Shown one piece after another: positions 1 through 9,091 of a stretch of DNA of 36,523 bases. The notes under the pieces are model-generated. The model was not told where the DNA came from and searched no databases. It worked only from the letters and a program-made list of their open reading frames with translations. Both the position numbers and the translations under genes were made by a program. How positions within the stretch are numbered: position 1 is the first letter of the stretch; each line of letters starts with the position of its first letter. The DNA is from Pseudomonadota bacterium (GTDB taxonomy: Bacteria > Pseudomonadota > Gammaproteobacteria > Burkholderiales > Rhodocyclaceae), in assembly GCA_022705135.1 (NCBI GenBank), contig JAKJFA010000019.1, positions 1 to 36,523 on the forward strand, written 5' to 3'.

Positions 1-1
1 C

Positions 2-727
2 CACTATGCCGGCGTGCGCGAATTTGACGGTCAATTCCAGTTGCTGAAGGCCGAGGATGGCAGCAAGGACCAGAGCTATTTCCTCTACCGGCTCAATCAG
101 GCGCAGTTGTCGAAAGCCATTTTTCCGCTGGCCAACCGCTACAAGCGCGAGGTGCGCAAGCTTGCCGAAGCCGAAGGGCTGCATGTGGCGGCCAAAAAGG
201 ATTCGACTGGCATCTGCTTTATTGGTGAGCGGCCCTTCAAGGAATTTCTGATGCGCTATCTGCCGCCGAAAAAAGGTGAAATCCGCCGCATCGACGATGG
301 CAAGGTGCTGGGCGAACACGATGGTCTGATGTACCACACCATCGGCCAGCGCAAGGGCCTGCACATTGGCGGCTTGAAGGAAAAAGGCCAGCCCGGTGGC
401 GGCGATCACGATGCCTGGTTTGTTGCCGGCAAGGACATGGCCAACAACGTGCTGTATGTGGTGCAGGGGCACGATCATCCGGCACTGCTGTGTGGTGCGT
501 TAAAGGCCGAGCAACTCACCTGGGTCAGTGGGCAAGCGCCACAAACGCATTGGGTGTACACCGCCAAACCGCGCTACCGTACCGCTGACCAGGCTTGCGA
601 AATCGAACGCGTCGACGACCAATCCTGCGAAATCCGCTTTGCTGAACCGCAGTGGGCGCTCACGCCGGGGCAGTCGGTGGTGGTCTATGAAAGTCGGGTT
701 TGTTTGGGGGGTGGGATCATCGCCTAG
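2..727 (+). CDS. mnmA: tRNA-specific 2-thiouridylase MnmA (3' part, 5' end outside window)
   Basis: Makes the 2-thio group of the wobble uridine (s2U34) in tRNA Lys/Glu/Gln, using ATP and persulfide sulfur relayed from IscS. The reading frame is open from base 2 ([10 protein letters not shown]...), so the real start and the N-terminal PP-loop lie upstream of the window; the GTG at base 14 is internal. Visible are the family segment around [10 protein letters not shown], the TGICFIGE motif with the second catalytic cysteine that carries the persulfide, and the C-terminal beta-barrel (GQSVVVYE). It ends 66 bp before recA. Family identity is secure; only the truncation by the window edge is unusual. 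Confidence 0.95.
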   Translation, partial: HYAGVREFDGQFQLLKAEDGSKDQSYFLYRLNQAQLSKAIFPLANRYKREVRKLAEAEGLHVAAKKDSTGICFIGERPFKEFLMRYLPPKKGEIRRIDDGKVLGEHDGLMYHTIGQRKGLHIGGLKEKGQPGGGDHDAWFVAGKDMANNVLYVVQGHDHPALLCGALKAEQLTWVSGQAPQTHWVYTAKPRYRTADQACEIERVDDQSCEIRFAEPQWALTPGQSVVVYESRVCLGGGIIA

Positions 728-793
728 TCTTTTTCTGGCAGCGCACTCTGAATCAAAGGCATAATCTGCCAACAACGTATGAGGTAACAAACA

Positions 794-1834
794 ATGGACG
801 AAAACAAGACAAAGGCTCTGGCCGCTGCTTTGGCGCAGATTGAAAAGCAGTTCGGCAAGGGTTCCATCATGAAAATGGGCGACGCCGAAATCGGTGAGGC
901 GGTACCGGTGGTGTCTACCGGCTCGCTCGGCCTTGATCTGGCCCTCGGGGTGGGCGGTTTGCCGCGCGGGCGGGTGGTCGAGGTTTATGGCCCGGAGTCT
1001 TCGGGCAAGACGACGCTCTGTCTGCAGGTCGTGGCTGAAATGCAGAAGCTGGGGGGCACGGCGGCCTTTATCGATGCCGAACATGCGCTCGATCCGGGTT
1101 ATGCGCAGAAACTGGGCGTCAATGTTGGCGATCTGCTGATTTCGCAGCCGGACAACGGCGAACAGGCGCTGGAAATCGCCGACATGCTGGTACGCTCGGG
1201 CTCGGTCGACATTATCGTCATCGACTCGGTGGCGGCGCTGACGCCGAAGGCCGAAATCGAAGGCGAGATGGGCGATTCGATGATGGGGCTGCACGCCCGC
1301 CTGATGAGCCAGGCACTGCGCAAATTGACGGCCAATATCAAGAAGACCAACACCTTGGTCATTTTCATCAACCAGATCCGCATGAAGATTGGCGTCATGT
1401 TCGGCAACCCAGAGACGACGACGGGCGGAAATGCGCTCAAATTCTATGCTTCGGTTCGCCTCGATATCCGCCGTATCGGCGGCATCAAGAAGGGCGATGA
1501 GGTGATCGGCAACGAAACCCGAGTCAAGGTCGTCAAGAACAAGGTGTCGCCACCCTTCCGCGAAGCGGTGTTCGATATCCTGTACGGCGAGGGTATTTCA
1601 CGCGAGGGCGAGATCATCGAGCTCGGCGTCAATCACAAAATCGTGGACAAATCCGGCGCCTGGTATGCCTACAAGGGCGACAAGATCGGCCAGGGCAAAG
1701 ACAATGCGCGCGAATTCCTCAAGACGCATCCGGACATCGCCAAGGAAATCGAAGCGCGCATCCGGGAGGCGGTGGCCAAGCTCAAATTGCCTCTGTTGCC
1801 GGCTTCTCCCCCGGCAGCCGTCGCCGATGCCTGA
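794..1834 (+). CDS. recA: Recombinase RecA
   Basis: Strand-exchange ATPase of homologous recombination and co-protease for LexA in the SOS response. It has 346 residues, the usual length. Walker A GPESSGKT is at residues 66-73, Walker B around VIDS 142-145, and the [16 protein letters not shown] and [20 protein letters not shown] segments cover DNA-binding loops L1 and L2. The ATG at 794 follows an AGGT-type ribosome site at 782-785. The gene overlaps recX by 8 bp, the common recA-recX arrangement. The 66 bp between mnmA and recA show a CATAAT -10-like hexamer (760-765) but no recognisable CTGT-N8-ACAG LexA box. Confidence 0.99.
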   Translation: MDENKTKALAAALAQIEKQFGKGSIMKMGDAEIGEAVPVVSTGSLGLDLALGVGGLPRGRVVEVYGPESSGKTTLCLQVVAEMQKLGGTAAFIDAEHALDPGYAQKLGVNVGDLLISQPDNGEQALEIADMLVRSGSVDIIVIDSVAALTPKAEIEGEMGDSMMGLHARLMSQALRKLTANIKKTNTLVIFINQIRMKIGVMFGNPETTTGGNALKFYASVRLDIRRIGGIKKGDEVIGNETRVKVVKNKVSPPFREAVFDILYGEGISREGEIIELGVNHKIVDKSGAWYAYKGDKIGQGKDNAREFLKTHPDIAKEIEARIREAVAKLKLPLLPASPPAAVADA

Positions 1835-2252
1835 TGACCTGAGGGCGCGCGCCCTCAGGCTCTTGGGCCGGCGCGACTATGGGCGGCGTGAACTCGGGCA
1901 GAAACTTGCTGCCTATGCCGCCGAACCGGCCGAGGTCGAAGTGCTTCTGGACGATCTGGAAGCGCGCCACTTGTTGTCTGATCTGCGCTTTGCCAGCCAG
2001 CGCGTCGCCGCCAAGGCGGCGCGTTTCGGCAACCAAAGACTGGCCGAGGACCTGCGCCAGCGGGGCGTGGACGAAGACTGCGTGCGTCTTGCCTTGGCCC
2101 AGAACACGGACGAGGAAGAACGCTGCCGCAAGGTGTGGCAAAAAAAATTCGGTGTCCTGCCCGAAGGTGCCGAGGACTATGCCCGGCAAGTCCGCTTTCT
2201 GCGCTATCGCGGTTTTTCGCCGGAAGTGGTGCGCCGCGTGTTGCGCGCTTGA
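1827..2252 (+). CDS. recX: Recombination regulator RecX
   Basis: RecX binds RecA filaments and limits their extension and activity. The start is taken as the ATG at 1827 inside the last codons of recA. It gives a 141-residue protein beginning [20 protein letters not shown], which matches the family start (repeated R-x-L-x-R-R-x-Y/H-S/G pattern); the longer in-frame extension upstream is only recA read in another frame. The three helical repeats are visible from [25 protein letters not shown] and the C-terminal [16 protein letters not shown]. The overlap suggests translational coupling with recA. Confidence 0.95.
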   Translation: MPDDLRARALRLLGRRDYGRRELGQKLAAYAAEPAEVEVLLDDLEARHLLSDLRFASQRVAAKAARFGNQRLAEDLRQRGVDEDCVRLALAQNTDEEERCRKVWQKKFGVLPEGAEDYARQVRFLRYRGFSPEVVRRVLRA

Positions 2253-2328
2253 AAATGCTGGGACAGGCCGCCATGCTTCCTGTTAACCTTACTGCTCTCT
2301 TTTTCTTCTGCATTTCTTCCGGACGAAC

Positions 2329-3063
2329 ATGACCCAGACGATCGCCAGCCTGACCGCACACAACCTCAAAAAACGCTATAAATCGAGGACCGTGGTCAAG
2401 GACGTCTCCTTCGAAGTCAAGAGCGGGGAGGTCGTCGGCCTGTTGGGACCGAATGGCGCCGGCAAGACGACCTGCTTTTACATGGTCGTCGGGTTGACGC
2501 CGGCGGACGGTGGCGATGTCTATATTGACAACCACAAGCTCACCCATCTTCCCATCCATCAGCGCGCCCAGTTGGGCTTGTCCTATTTGCCGCAGGAAGC
2601 TTCGATCTTCCGCAAGATGAATGTGAGCGAAAACATTCAGGCTGTGCTGGAATTGCAGGGCCTTTCCGAAGCCGAGGTTGATGCGCGCCTGGAGGAACTG
2701 CTGAATGAATTGGCGATTGCGCACGTCCGGCACATTAATGCGGCGGCGCTTTCCGGCGGTGAGCGGCGGCGGGTGGAGATTGCCCGGGCGCTGGCGACCC
2801 GTCCGCGATTTATTCTGCTCGACGAGCCTTTTGCCGGGGTTGACCCGATTGCCGTGCTGGAAATCCAGAAAATCATCCGTTTTCTCAAGGAGCGCCAGAT
2901 TGGCGTGCTGATGACTGACCACAACGTGCGCGAAACCCTGGGAATTTGCGACCACGCCTATATCATTAATGAGGGGAGCGTGCTCGCTGCCGGCCGGCCC
3001 GATGAAATTATCCTGGACGATGACGTTCGCCGGGTTTACCTGGGCGAGCATTTCCGCCTGTAA
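2329..3063 (+). CDS. lptB: LPS export ABC transporter ATP-binding protein LptB
   Basis: Cytoplasmic ATPase of LptB2FG, which pulls lipopolysaccharide from the inner membrane into the Lpt bridge. It has 244 residues, normal for LptB. Walker A GPNGAGKT is at 40-47, the Q-loop near LPQE 87-90, signature LSGGE at 141-145, Walker B FILLDEP at 161-167 and switch histidine H198. The [14 protein letters not shown] segment is characteristic of LptB rather than LivF. It is followed after 20 bp by rpoN, the usual partner. Here recX, not lptA, lies upstream, so lptA, lptC and kdsC must be encoded elsewhere. Confidence 0.95.
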   Translation: MTQTIASLTAHNLKKRYKSRTVVKDVSFEVKSGEVVGLLGPNGAGKTTCFYMVVGLTPADGGDVYIDNHKLTHLPIHQRAQLGLSYLPQEASIFRKMNVSENIQAVLELQGLSEAEVDARLEELLNELAIAHVRHINAAALSGGERRRVEIARALATRPRFILLDEPFAGVDPIAVLEIQKIIRFLKERQIGVLMTDHNVRETLGICDHAYIINEGSVLAAGRPDEIILDDDVRRVYLGEHFRL

Positions 3064-3083
3064 TCCGGAGATTCCTGCCCCTT

Positions 3084-4538
3084 ATGAAACCAGCGCTTCA
3101 GCTCAAGCTCTCGCAGCAACTGGCCATGACGCCGCAGTTGCAGCAGGCCATCAAGCTGTTGCAACTGTCCACAGTCGAGATGCAGCAGGAGCTTGAACGC
3201 TACCTGCTCGAAAATCCCATGCTGGAAAGGGAGGACGACGAAGATGCGGAGCGCGGGCGCTTGTCGGCAGCGCCAAGGGATGATGAAGAATATAGCGCCG
3301 CCAGCGAGGGCGCGCCGGGAGGCGACGAGGGCGTTGCCGAAGCGCCGGAATTGCCTGCCTTTGACGAAGATGATCGCTGGAGCGCCGACGCTGGCACCTA
3401 TTCGGGTGGTGGGCGCGACGAGGAGGGCGATGAGATGGACGCCCAGGATTTGCACGCCGCCCATCATTCCCTGCGCGACCACCTTGAGTGGCAATTGGGG
3501 ATGACGACGCTCTCTGAGCGCGACCGTACCTTGGTGCATTACCTGATCGATGCTCTGGATGAAAACGGCTACCTTGCGATGCCGTTAGAGGAATTGCTGG
3601 AAGCCCTGCCCGACGAGCTGGGGGTAGAACCAGAAGATCTGGACATTGCACTCAGGCATTTGCAGCATTTCGATCCGGCCGGGGTCGGGGCGCGCTCGCC
3701 GCGCGAATGCCTCGATCTGCAGTTGCAAACGATGCCGAAGGACCCGCGTTGCGCCTTGGCGAGGCAAATCGTTAGCAGCCATCTGGAATTGCTGGCGGCG
3801 CGTGATTACAGCAAAATCATGCGCCTGACCGCTTGCGGCGAAGATGATCTGCGGGCAGCACAGGCGCTGATCACGAGCCTCGACCCCCATCCTGGTGCAC
3901 GCTTTGCCGTGGTTGAGACGCGCTACATCATCCCGGACGTCATCGTCAAGAAGCTGCGCGGCAAATGGACGGCCTACATCAACCCGGATGCCTTTCCCCG
4001 TTTGCGCGTCAATCGCCTGTACGCCGAAATCCTCTCGCGTCAGCGCCGCGGCAACGGCAACTTGTCAGGGCAGTTGCAGGAAGCGCGCTGGCTGATCAAA
4101 AACGTCCAGCAGCGGTTCGAGACCATTTTGCGCGTGGCTGAGGTCATCGTTGAACGGCAGCGACAGTTTTTCGAGCATGGCGCGGTGGCGATGCGCCCGA
4201 TGGTGCTGCGCGAAGTCGCTGAAGTCTTGGGTTTGCACGAGTCGACTATTTCGCGTGTCACCAGCCAGAAGTACATGGCGACGCCGCGCGGCATCTTTGA
4301 ACTCAAATACTTCTTTTGCAGCCATGTGGCGACGGACAGCGGCGGAGCCTGCGCGGCAACGGCCATTCGTTGTCTCATCAAACAACTGATTGCGGCCGAA
4401 GATCACAAGAACCCCTTGTCGGACAGCCAAATATCCGAAATACTAGGGCAGCAGGGAATTGTCGTTGCCCGGCGCACGGTTGCCAAATACCGGGAAATGC
4501 AAGGCATACCGCCCGTCAAGCTACGAAAATCCCTATGA
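3084..4538 (+). CDS. rpoN: RNA polymerase sigma-54 factor RpoN
   Basis: Sigma factor for -24/-12 promoters that need enhancer-binding AAA+ activators; typically controls nitrogen use, motility and other accessory functions. The protein has 484 residues. The N-terminal glutamine/leucine-rich activator-contact region is at about 1-48 (SQQLAMTPQLQQAIKLLQLS). It is followed by an acidic linker at about 50-120, the core-binding domain, a helix-turn-helix at about 375-395 (VAEVLGLHESTISRVT) and the RpoN box ARRTVAKYRE at 462-471. It sits in the conserved lptB-rpoN-hpf-ptsN order. Confidence 0.98.
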   Translation: MKPALQLKLSQQLAMTPQLQQAIKLLQLSTVEMQQELERYLLENPMLEREDDEDAERGRLSAAPRDDEEYSAASEGAPGGDEGVAEAPELPAFDEDDRWSADAGTYSGGGRDEEGDEMDAQDLHAAHHSLRDHLEWQLGMTTLSERDRTLVHYLIDALDENGYLAMPLEELLEALPDELGVEPEDLDIALRHLQHFDPAGVGARSPRECLDLQLQTMPKDPRCALARQIVSSHLELLAARDYSKIMRLTACGEDDLRAAQALITSLDPHPGARFAVVETRYIIPDVIVKKLRGKWTAYINPDAFPRLRVNRLYAEILSRQRRGNGNLSGQLQEARWLIKNVQQRFETILRVAEVIVERQRQFFEHGAVAMRPMVLREVAEVLGLHESTISRVTSQKYMATPRGIFELKYFFCSHVATDSGGACAATAIRCLIKQLIAAEDHKNPLSDSQISEILGQQGIVVARRTVAKYREMQGIPPVKLRKSL

Positions 4539-4554
4539 AATCAAAGGAGAATAT

Positions 4555-4878
4555 ATGAATATCCAAATCAGCGGTCACCATGTCGAAGTGACGCCAGCGT
4601 TGCGACAGTATGTAGAAAACAAACTGGAGCCTGTGGTTCGTCACTTTGAACGGGTTACGGGCGTGACCGTGATTCTGTCGGTGGAAAAGTTGAAGCAGAA
4701 AGCAGAAGTGACGCTGCACGTTCCAGGCAAGGATGTCTTCGCCGAGGAAGTGAGTGATGATCTCTATGCCGGCATTGATCTGTTGTTCGACAAACTCGAT
4801 CGTCAAGTCCAGAAATACAAGCAGAAAATGCAGGATCACCACCGGGGCCAGAAAGCCAGTCAGCATGTAGCGGAATAG
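4555..4878 (+). CDS. hpf: Ribosome hibernation promoting factor HPF (sigma-54 modulation protein)
   Basis: Binds the 30S decoding region and promotes inactive 100S ribosome dimers in stationary or starved cells; the 'sigma-54 modulation protein' name reflects its position behind rpoN. The start is the ATG at 4555, preceded by a strong AAAGGAG at 4543-4549. It gives 107 residues beginning MNIQISGHHVEVTPALRQYV, the standard family start. The beta-alpha fold positions are visible (VTVILSVEKLKQKAEVTLHV, then DLYAGIDLLFDKLDRQVQKYK). It is a short HPF without the long C-terminal dimerisation domain. Confidence 0.95.
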   Translation: MNIQISGHHVEVTPALRQYVENKLEPVVRHFERVTGVTVILSVEKLKQKAEVTLHVPGKDVFAEEVSDDLYAGIDLLFDKLDRQVQKYKQKMQDHHRGQKASQHVAE

Positions 4879-4909
4879 TTTGTTCACCAGTTTGGGGTGA
4901 CGTTTGCCA

Positions 4910-5356
4910 ATGAATCTGATCGTGAAACTGCTGCCGGAAGCGCACATCCTGCTCGATGTTCAGGCAGGCAGCAAAAAGCGTGTGTTTGAGCAGGTAGGCA
5001 TCCTTTTTGAAAACAGCCTCGGGATTGCCCAGTCCTCGGTTTTCGAGAGCCTTTTTGCCCGAGAGCGCTTGGGGTCGACCGGACTGGGCCAGGGAATCGC
5101 CATTCCGCATGGCCGCATCAAGGGATTCAAGCAGGTTGCCGGAGCCTTTTTGCGGCTTCAGCAGCCGATTCCCTTCGACGCCCCGGACGGGCGTCCGGTC
5201 AATCTCATGTTCGTTCTTCTGGTGCCCGAACAGGCGACCGAGGAGCATTTGCAAATTTTATCGGAGGTGGCAGAGCGCTTTTCCGACCCGGCTTTTCGTG
5301 AAGCCTTGCTTACCGCTCCGGATGCGGCGACGGTGATCGCCCTGTTTGACCGGTGA
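4910..5356 (+). CDS. ptsN: PTS IIA-like nitrogen regulatory protein PtsN (EIIA-Ntr)
   Basis: Phosphoacceptor at the end of the nitrogen-related PTS (PtsP-PtsO-PtsN), regulating potassium and nitrogen physiology by protein contacts. It has 148 residues from the ATG at 4910. This start is preferred to the TTG at 4904 because GGGGTG (4894-4899) lies 10 nt upstream of the ATG but only 4 nt from the TTG. The phosphorylatable histidine is H67 in GIAIPHGRI, and EEHLQILSEVAERFSD is a typical C-terminal helix. Follows hpf and is immediately followed by hprK. Confidence 0.95.
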   Translation: MNLIVKLLPEAHILLDVQAGSKKRVFEQVGILFENSLGIAQSSVFESLFARERLGSTGLGQGIAIPHGRIKGFKQVAGAFLRLQQPIPFDAPDGRPVNLMFVLLVPEQATEEHLQILSEVAERFSDPAFREALLTAPDAATVIALFDR

Positions 5357-5363
5357 CCTAACC

Positions 5364-6299
5364 GTGCGTGAAATTACCCTCCTGCAGTTGTATGAAGAGC
5401 AGCGCGAAAAACTGCTGCTCAGCTGGCTGGTGGCGCAAGAGGCCGACCGCCGCATCGGGCTGGGCGAGAGCCATAGCTACGGCGCCGACGTGGTGGGGCA
5501 CATGAATGTGATCCATCCGGTGCGGATTCAGTTGATGGGCAAGGAAGAGTGCGCATGGGCGGCTGGAATGAACGATCGGCGCTTCAGCCAAGTGTTCGAG
5601 GATCTCATTGCCGCGCGTCCCCCGGCCATCATCGTCGCCGACGAACAGGAAGTTCCCGAACGGCTGATCGAAATCTGTGAGAAATCGGGAACGCCGTTGT
5701 TTTCCTCGCCCAAGCCCTGCTCGGCGGTCATCGATCTGTTGCGCATCTATTTGTCGCGCCGTCTGGCCGACACGATCACCATGCATGGGGTCTTCATGGA
5801 CGTGTTCGGCATCGGCGTGCTGATTACCGGCGACTCCGGAGTGGGCAAATCGGAACTGGCGCTTGAACTGATTTCGCGCGGTCATGGGTTGGTTGCCGAT
5901 GATGTGGTCGAAATGGCGCGGATGGCACCGAACACCATCGAGGGACGCTGTCCCGGCATGCTGCGGGATTTCCTTGAGGTGCGGGGTCTTGGCCTGCTCA
6001 ACATCCGGACCATCTTCGGCGAAACGGCCTCGCGGCTGAAACTCAAGCTGACGCTCATCGCTCACCTGCAGCGCCCGGCGGCCGGCATGGAAGCGCCCCG
6101 CCTGCAACTGGACGCGCAGACTCAGGAAATTCTGGGCGTTCCCATCCGGAAAGTCAGCATTCCGGTGGCGGCGGGCCGCAACTTGGCGGTGCTGCTGGAA
6201 GCGGCTGTGCGCAACACCATTTTGCAGATGCGCGGGATTGACAGCATGCTGGACTTCCTCGAACGGCACCAGCGCAGCCTGATGACCGACCAATCCTGA
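5364..6299 (+). CDS. hprK: HPr kinase/phosphorylase HprK
   Basis: Bifunctional enzyme that phosphorylates or dephosphorylates a serine of HPr/PtsO-type proteins; in proteobacteria it accompanies the regulatory PTS. I take GTG 5364 (VREITLLQLYEEQREK) as start because it matches the family N-terminus, giving 311 residues. A TTG at 5346 in the same frame would overlap ptsN by 11 bp and add six residues, so the start is uncertain. Walker A GDSGVGKS is at 156-163, a conserved histidine H141 just before it, the DD pair at 179-180, and the HprK signature LEVRGLGLLNIRTIFG at 204-219. No rapZ or ptsH/ptsO gene follows here. Confidence 0.93.
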   Translation: MREITLLQLYEEQREKLLLSWLVAQEADRRIGLGESHSYGADVVGHMNVIHPVRIQLMGKEECAWAAGMNDRRFSQVFEDLIAARPPAIIVADEQEVPERLIEICEKSGTPLFSSPKPCSAVIDLLRIYLSRRLADTITMHGVFMDVFGIGVLITGDSGVGKSELALELISRGHGLVADDVVEMARMAPNTIEGRCPGMLRDFLEVRGLGLLNIRTIFGETASRLKLKLTLIAHLQRPAAGMEAPRLQLDAQTQEILGVPIRKVSIPVAAGRNLAVLLEAAVRNTILQMRGIDSMLDFLERHQRSLMTDQS

Positions 6300-6343
6300 G
6301 AAGCCAAAACGCCGAACGAAGCCGTCGAAAAAGCCGAAAGCGA

Positions 6344-6372
6344 TTGACACGCGGGTGCTGTTCTAATAGAAT
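6344..6372 (+). promoter_or_regulatory. Sigma-70 promoter of rplM-rpsI
   Basis: A perfect -35 TTGACA (6344-6349) is followed after exactly 17 bp by TAGAAT (6367-6372), a one-mismatch -10. Transcription would begin about 30 nt before the rplM start codon at 6413. This is the clearest vegetative promoter in the window and fits a highly expressed ribosomal protein operon. Confidence 0.85.
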
Positions 6373-6412
6373 CCGCGCCTTTCCTTGATTCAGGCTCCAA
6401 CAGGACGGCGCA

Positions 6413-6841
6413 ATGAAAACTTTTTCCGCCAAGCCCCAAGAGGTGACGCACGATTGGTTTGTGGTCAATGCCACGGACCTGGTGCTCGGCCGCCTCGCCA
6501 CCGAAATTGCCAAGCGCCTGCGCGGCAAGCACAAGCCCGAATATACGCCGCATGTGGATACGGGCGATTTTATCGTGGTCACCAACGTGGACAAAATTCG
6601 TGTCACCGGCAACAAGGCCGAGGACAAGAAGTATTACCGCCATTCCGGTTATCCGGGCGGTATTTATGAGACCAATTTCAAGAAAATGCAGCAACGTTTC
6701 CCGGGGCGTGCTCTTGAGAAGGCGGTCAAGGGCATGTTGCCCAAGGGGCCGCTCGGCTACGCCATGCTCAAGAAGCTGAAGTGCTACGCTGGCGACGCCC
6801 ATCCGCATTCTGCCCAGCAGCCCAAGCTGCTGGAACTCTGA
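6413..6841 (+). CDS. rplM: 50S ribosomal protein L13
   Basis: Early-assembling protein of the large ribosomal subunit. It has 142 residues, identical to the usual bacterial length. Family landmarks: KTFSAKP at the start, [22 protein letters not shown] at about 19-40, [12 protein letters not shown] in the middle, and [12 protein letters not shown] towards the C-terminus. Start ATG 6413 with an AGGA element shortly upstream. It is co-transcribed with rpsI, 10 bp downstream, from the promoter at 6344-6372. Confidence 0.98.
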   Translation: MKTFSAKPQEVTHDWFVVNATDLVLGRLATEIAKRLRGKHKPEYTPHVDTGDFIVVTNVDKIRVTGNKAEDKKYYRHSGYPGGIYETNFKKMQQRFPGRALEKAVKGMLPKGPLGYAMLKKLKCYAGDAHPHSAQQPKLLEL

Positions 6842-6851
6842 GGGGTTACAC

Positions 6852-7244
6852 ATGGCTGAAAGCTATTACTACGGTACGGGTCGTCGCAAGAGCGCCATTG
6901 CGCGCGTCTTTATGAAGCGCGGTTCCGGCAATATCATCGTCAACGGCAAGCCGATTGACATTTTCTTTTCGCGTGAAACCGGTCGTATGGTGGCACGTCA
7001 GCCCCTGGTGCTGGTCGATCAACTGCAGGGCTTCGATATTAAGGTCAACGTCACTGGCGGTGGCGAATCCGGTCAGGCTGGCGCGGTGCGCCACGGCATC
7101 ACGCGCGCCCTGATGGAATACGATGCGGCCCTGAAGCCGGCGCTTTCCAAGGCAGGGTTTGTCACCCGTGATGCCCGCGAAGTCGAGCGCAAGAAAGTCG
7201 GTCTGCACAAAGCGCGTCGCCGCAAGCAGTTCTCCAAGCGCTAA
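6852..7244 (+). CDS. rpsI: 30S ribosomal protein S9
   Basis: Small-subunit protein whose basic C-terminal tail reaches the P-site tRNA. It has 130 residues beginning [20 protein letters not shown] and ending in the invariant [11 protein letters not shown] tail. The internal [19 protein letters not shown] motif is intact. It lies 10 bp after rplM and is followed by a strong intrinsic terminator at 7265-7293, closing the two-gene operon. Confidence 0.98.
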   Translation: MAESYYYGTGRRKSAIARVFMKRGSGNIIVNGKPIDIFFSRETGRMVARQPLVLVDQLQGFDIKVNVTGGGESGQAGAVRHGITRALMEYDAALKPALSKAGFVTRDAREVERKKVGLHKARRRKQFSKR

Positions 7245-7264
7245 TCTCTGGTGCTCTTTGCCGC

Positions 7265-7293
7265 AAAGCCGCCTTTTGGCGGCTTTTGTCTTT
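7265..7293 (+). terminator. Rho-independent terminator after rpsI
   Basis: A perfect 9-bp inverted repeat, AAAGCCGCC (7265-7273) with a TTTT loop (7274-7277) and GGCGGCTTT (7278-7286), runs into a T-rich tract (TTTTGTCTTTC). It sits 20 bp after the rpsI stop codon on the correct strand. Confidence 0.9.
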
Positions 7294-7337
7294 CTGGGTT
7301 TGAGGTTTATCATTGATCCCCTTTTCCGGAGCACAAC

Positions 7338-8366
7338 ATGATCAAGGTGGGTATTGTCGGCGGCACGGGGTACGCCGGTGTCGAGTTATTGCGGCTACTG
7401 GCGCAGCACCCAGGCGCTGAAATCGTTGCGATTACTTCGCTGACGGATATCGGTACGCCAGTCTGGAAGATGTTCCCCAATCTACGCGGCTACCTCGATC
7501 TTGAGGTCTTGGATGCCGCCACAACCCGACTGGATCATTGCGATGTGGTCTTTTTTGCCACCCCGAACGGAGTGGCCATGCAGCAGGCGCCTGCCTTGTT
7601 GGAAGCCGGGGTGCGCGTCATCGACTTGGCGGCGGATTTCCGTTTGCAGGACATCGCGGAGTGGGAACGTTGGTATGGCATGAAGCACGCCTGTCCGGAG
7701 TGGGTGGCGAAGGCCGTCTATGGTTTGCCGGAAGTTAACCGGACGGCGATCCGCGAAGCCCGCCTGATTGCCAATCCCGGGTGCTATCCGACGGCGGTGC
7801 AGTTGGGGTTTTTGCCTCTGGTCGAGGCGGGCGTGGTCGATTTGGCTTTTTTGGTGGCGGATGCCAAGTCCGGTGTTTCCGGCGCGGGCAGAAGGGCCGA
7901 GATGCACAATCTGTTGCCGGAGGCCGCGGACAATTTCAAAGCCTACGGCGTGGCCGGTCATCGCCATCTACCGGAAATCCGGCAAGGGCTGGCGAATCGG
8001 GCGGGGGTGCCGGTGGGATTGACCTTCGTTCCGCATCTGGTTCCGATGATCCGCGGCATTCACGCCACGCTGTACGCCCGTCTGACCAAGGAAGTCAATC
8101 TGCAGGCGTTGTTTGAGCAAAGGTACGCTGGCGAGCCCTTTGTGGACGTCCTGCCGGCCGGCATGTGTCCGGAAACCCGCAGCGTCCGTGCCGCCAATCT
8201 TTGCCGGATCGCGGTACAACGGCCGCAGGAAAGCGACGTGGTCGTGGTATTGTCCGTCATTGATAATTTGGTCAAGGGGGCCGCCGGCCAGGCGGTACAA
8301 AACATGAATATCATGTTCGGATTGGAAGAAACGGCCGGCTTATGCCAAATCCCGCTGTTACCCTGA
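7338..8366 (+). CDS. argC: N-acetyl-gamma-glutamyl-phosphate reductase ArgC
   Basis: Third step of arginine biosynthesis: NADPH-dependent reduction of N-acetylglutamyl phosphate to the semialdehyde. It has 342 residues. The N-terminal Rossmann motif is [16 protein letters not shown] at 6-21, and catalytic Cys149 lies in the NPGCYPTA signature. HRHLPEI and [10 protein letters not shown] are further conserved blocks. Start ATG 7338 with CGGAG at 7327-7331. The DUF6776 gene starts 25 bp inside its 3' end, so the two are probably translationally coupled. argA lies 6.6 kb away on the other strand; other arg genes are outside the window. Confidence 0.97.
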   Translation: MIKVGIVGGTGYAGVELLRLLAQHPGAEIVAITSLTDIGTPVWKMFPNLRGYLDLEVLDAATTRLDHCDVVFFATPNGVAMQQAPALLEAGVRVIDLAADFRLQDIAEWERWYGMKHACPEWVAKAVYGLPEVNRTAIREARLIANPGCYPTAVQLGFLPLVEAGVVDLAFLVADAKSGVSGAGRRAEMHNLLPEAADNFKAYGVAGHRHLPEIRQGLANRAGVPVGLTFVPHLVPMIRGIHATLYARLTKEVNLQALFEQRYAGEPFVDVLPAGMCPETRSVRAANLCRIAVQRPQESDVVVVLSVIDNLVKGAAGQAVQNMNIMFGLEETAGLCQIPLLP

Positions 8367-9079
8367 GAATCAAGCGTTTTCGCCAGCGTTTTGGCATCGC
8401 CGCGCCGCGAGTTTCGGTGCGTACACATTTTGCCTGGTACTGGTATGTGCTGGGCGCGGTCATCCTGGTTTTGATGGTGCTTCTTGGCGCTTGGTGGTTG
8501 GCGCAGCGCGACGAAGTGGTGCAGATGAAAGGTGCGTTGGCACGCTTGCAGCAAAGTCTTGGTGAGGCGGAGGCCGAGCTGTCCCAGTTACGCGCTCTGG
8601 CGGGAACCGAACAGAGCGCCTTGCGTATGGAACGCTCGACGCAGCAGCAGTTGGCGGCGCGGCTTAAAGCCATGGAAGAGGAAAATGCCGCGCTCAGGGA
8701 GGATGTAGCCCTGTTCGAAAAGCTGGTGCCGGCGACCAGCGCCGAATCGGCTCTGCGGATCGAACGCCTGAACGTGGTTTCCGAAGCCCAGCCCGGGCAT
8801 TTCCGCTACCGCCTGCTGCTGGCCTTTCAGCCCAGCAAACAGGAACGTGAGTTTCGCGGTCGCCTGCAGTTGACGGTGACGGCGCAGCAGGCCGGCAAGG
8901 ACATCAGTCTGCATCTGCCTTCCGCCAAGGATGCAGCAGCAGACTTTCTGGTGGAGGCCCGCCACTTTTTGCGCAAGGAAGGGAGAATCGTGCTTCCTGC
9001 CGGCGCCAAGATCAAAAGCATCGAAGCCCAGGTTCTGCAGGGTGGAACGGTTAAAGCAAAACAACGCGTCGATTACTGA
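8342..9079 (+). CDS. DUF6776-type inner-membrane coiled-coil protein
   Basis: A 245-residue single-pass membrane protein of unknown function. It has a short basic cytoplasmic N-terminus, one transmembrane helix at about 33-54 ([19 protein letters not shown]), a coiled coil at about 56-128 rich in heptad leucines, and a soluble C-terminal domain ending at the stop. The arrangement, with coiled coil and C-terminal domain on the periplasmic side, resembles what is annotated DUF6776 in betaproteobacteria. It overlaps argC by 25 bp, and the bactofilin start is 12 bp downstream. Conserved adjacency to a bactofilin suggests a joint envelope or cell-shape role; that is inference. Confidence 0.8.
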   Translation: MPNPAVTLRIKRFRQRFGIAAPRVSVRTHFAWYWYVLGAVILVLMVLLGAWWLAQRDEVVQMKGALARLQQSLGEAEAELSQLRALAGTEQSALRMERSTQQQLAARLKAMEEENAALREDVALFEKLVPATSAESALRIERLNVVSEAQPGHFRYRLLLAFQPSKQEREFRGRLQLTVTAQQAGKDISLHLPSAKDAAADFLVEARHFLRKEGRIVLPAGAKIKSIEAQVLQGGTVKAKQRVDY

Positions 9080-9091
9080 GGAGGAGTGGAT

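Noticed and set aside
1855-3051. 398-codon minus-strand open frame opposite recX and lptB
   Set aside because: Antisense to two clear genes, no domain and no ribosome site.
5358-6350. 330-codon minus-strand open frame opposite hprK
   Set aside because: Mirror of hprK codons; no domain recognised.
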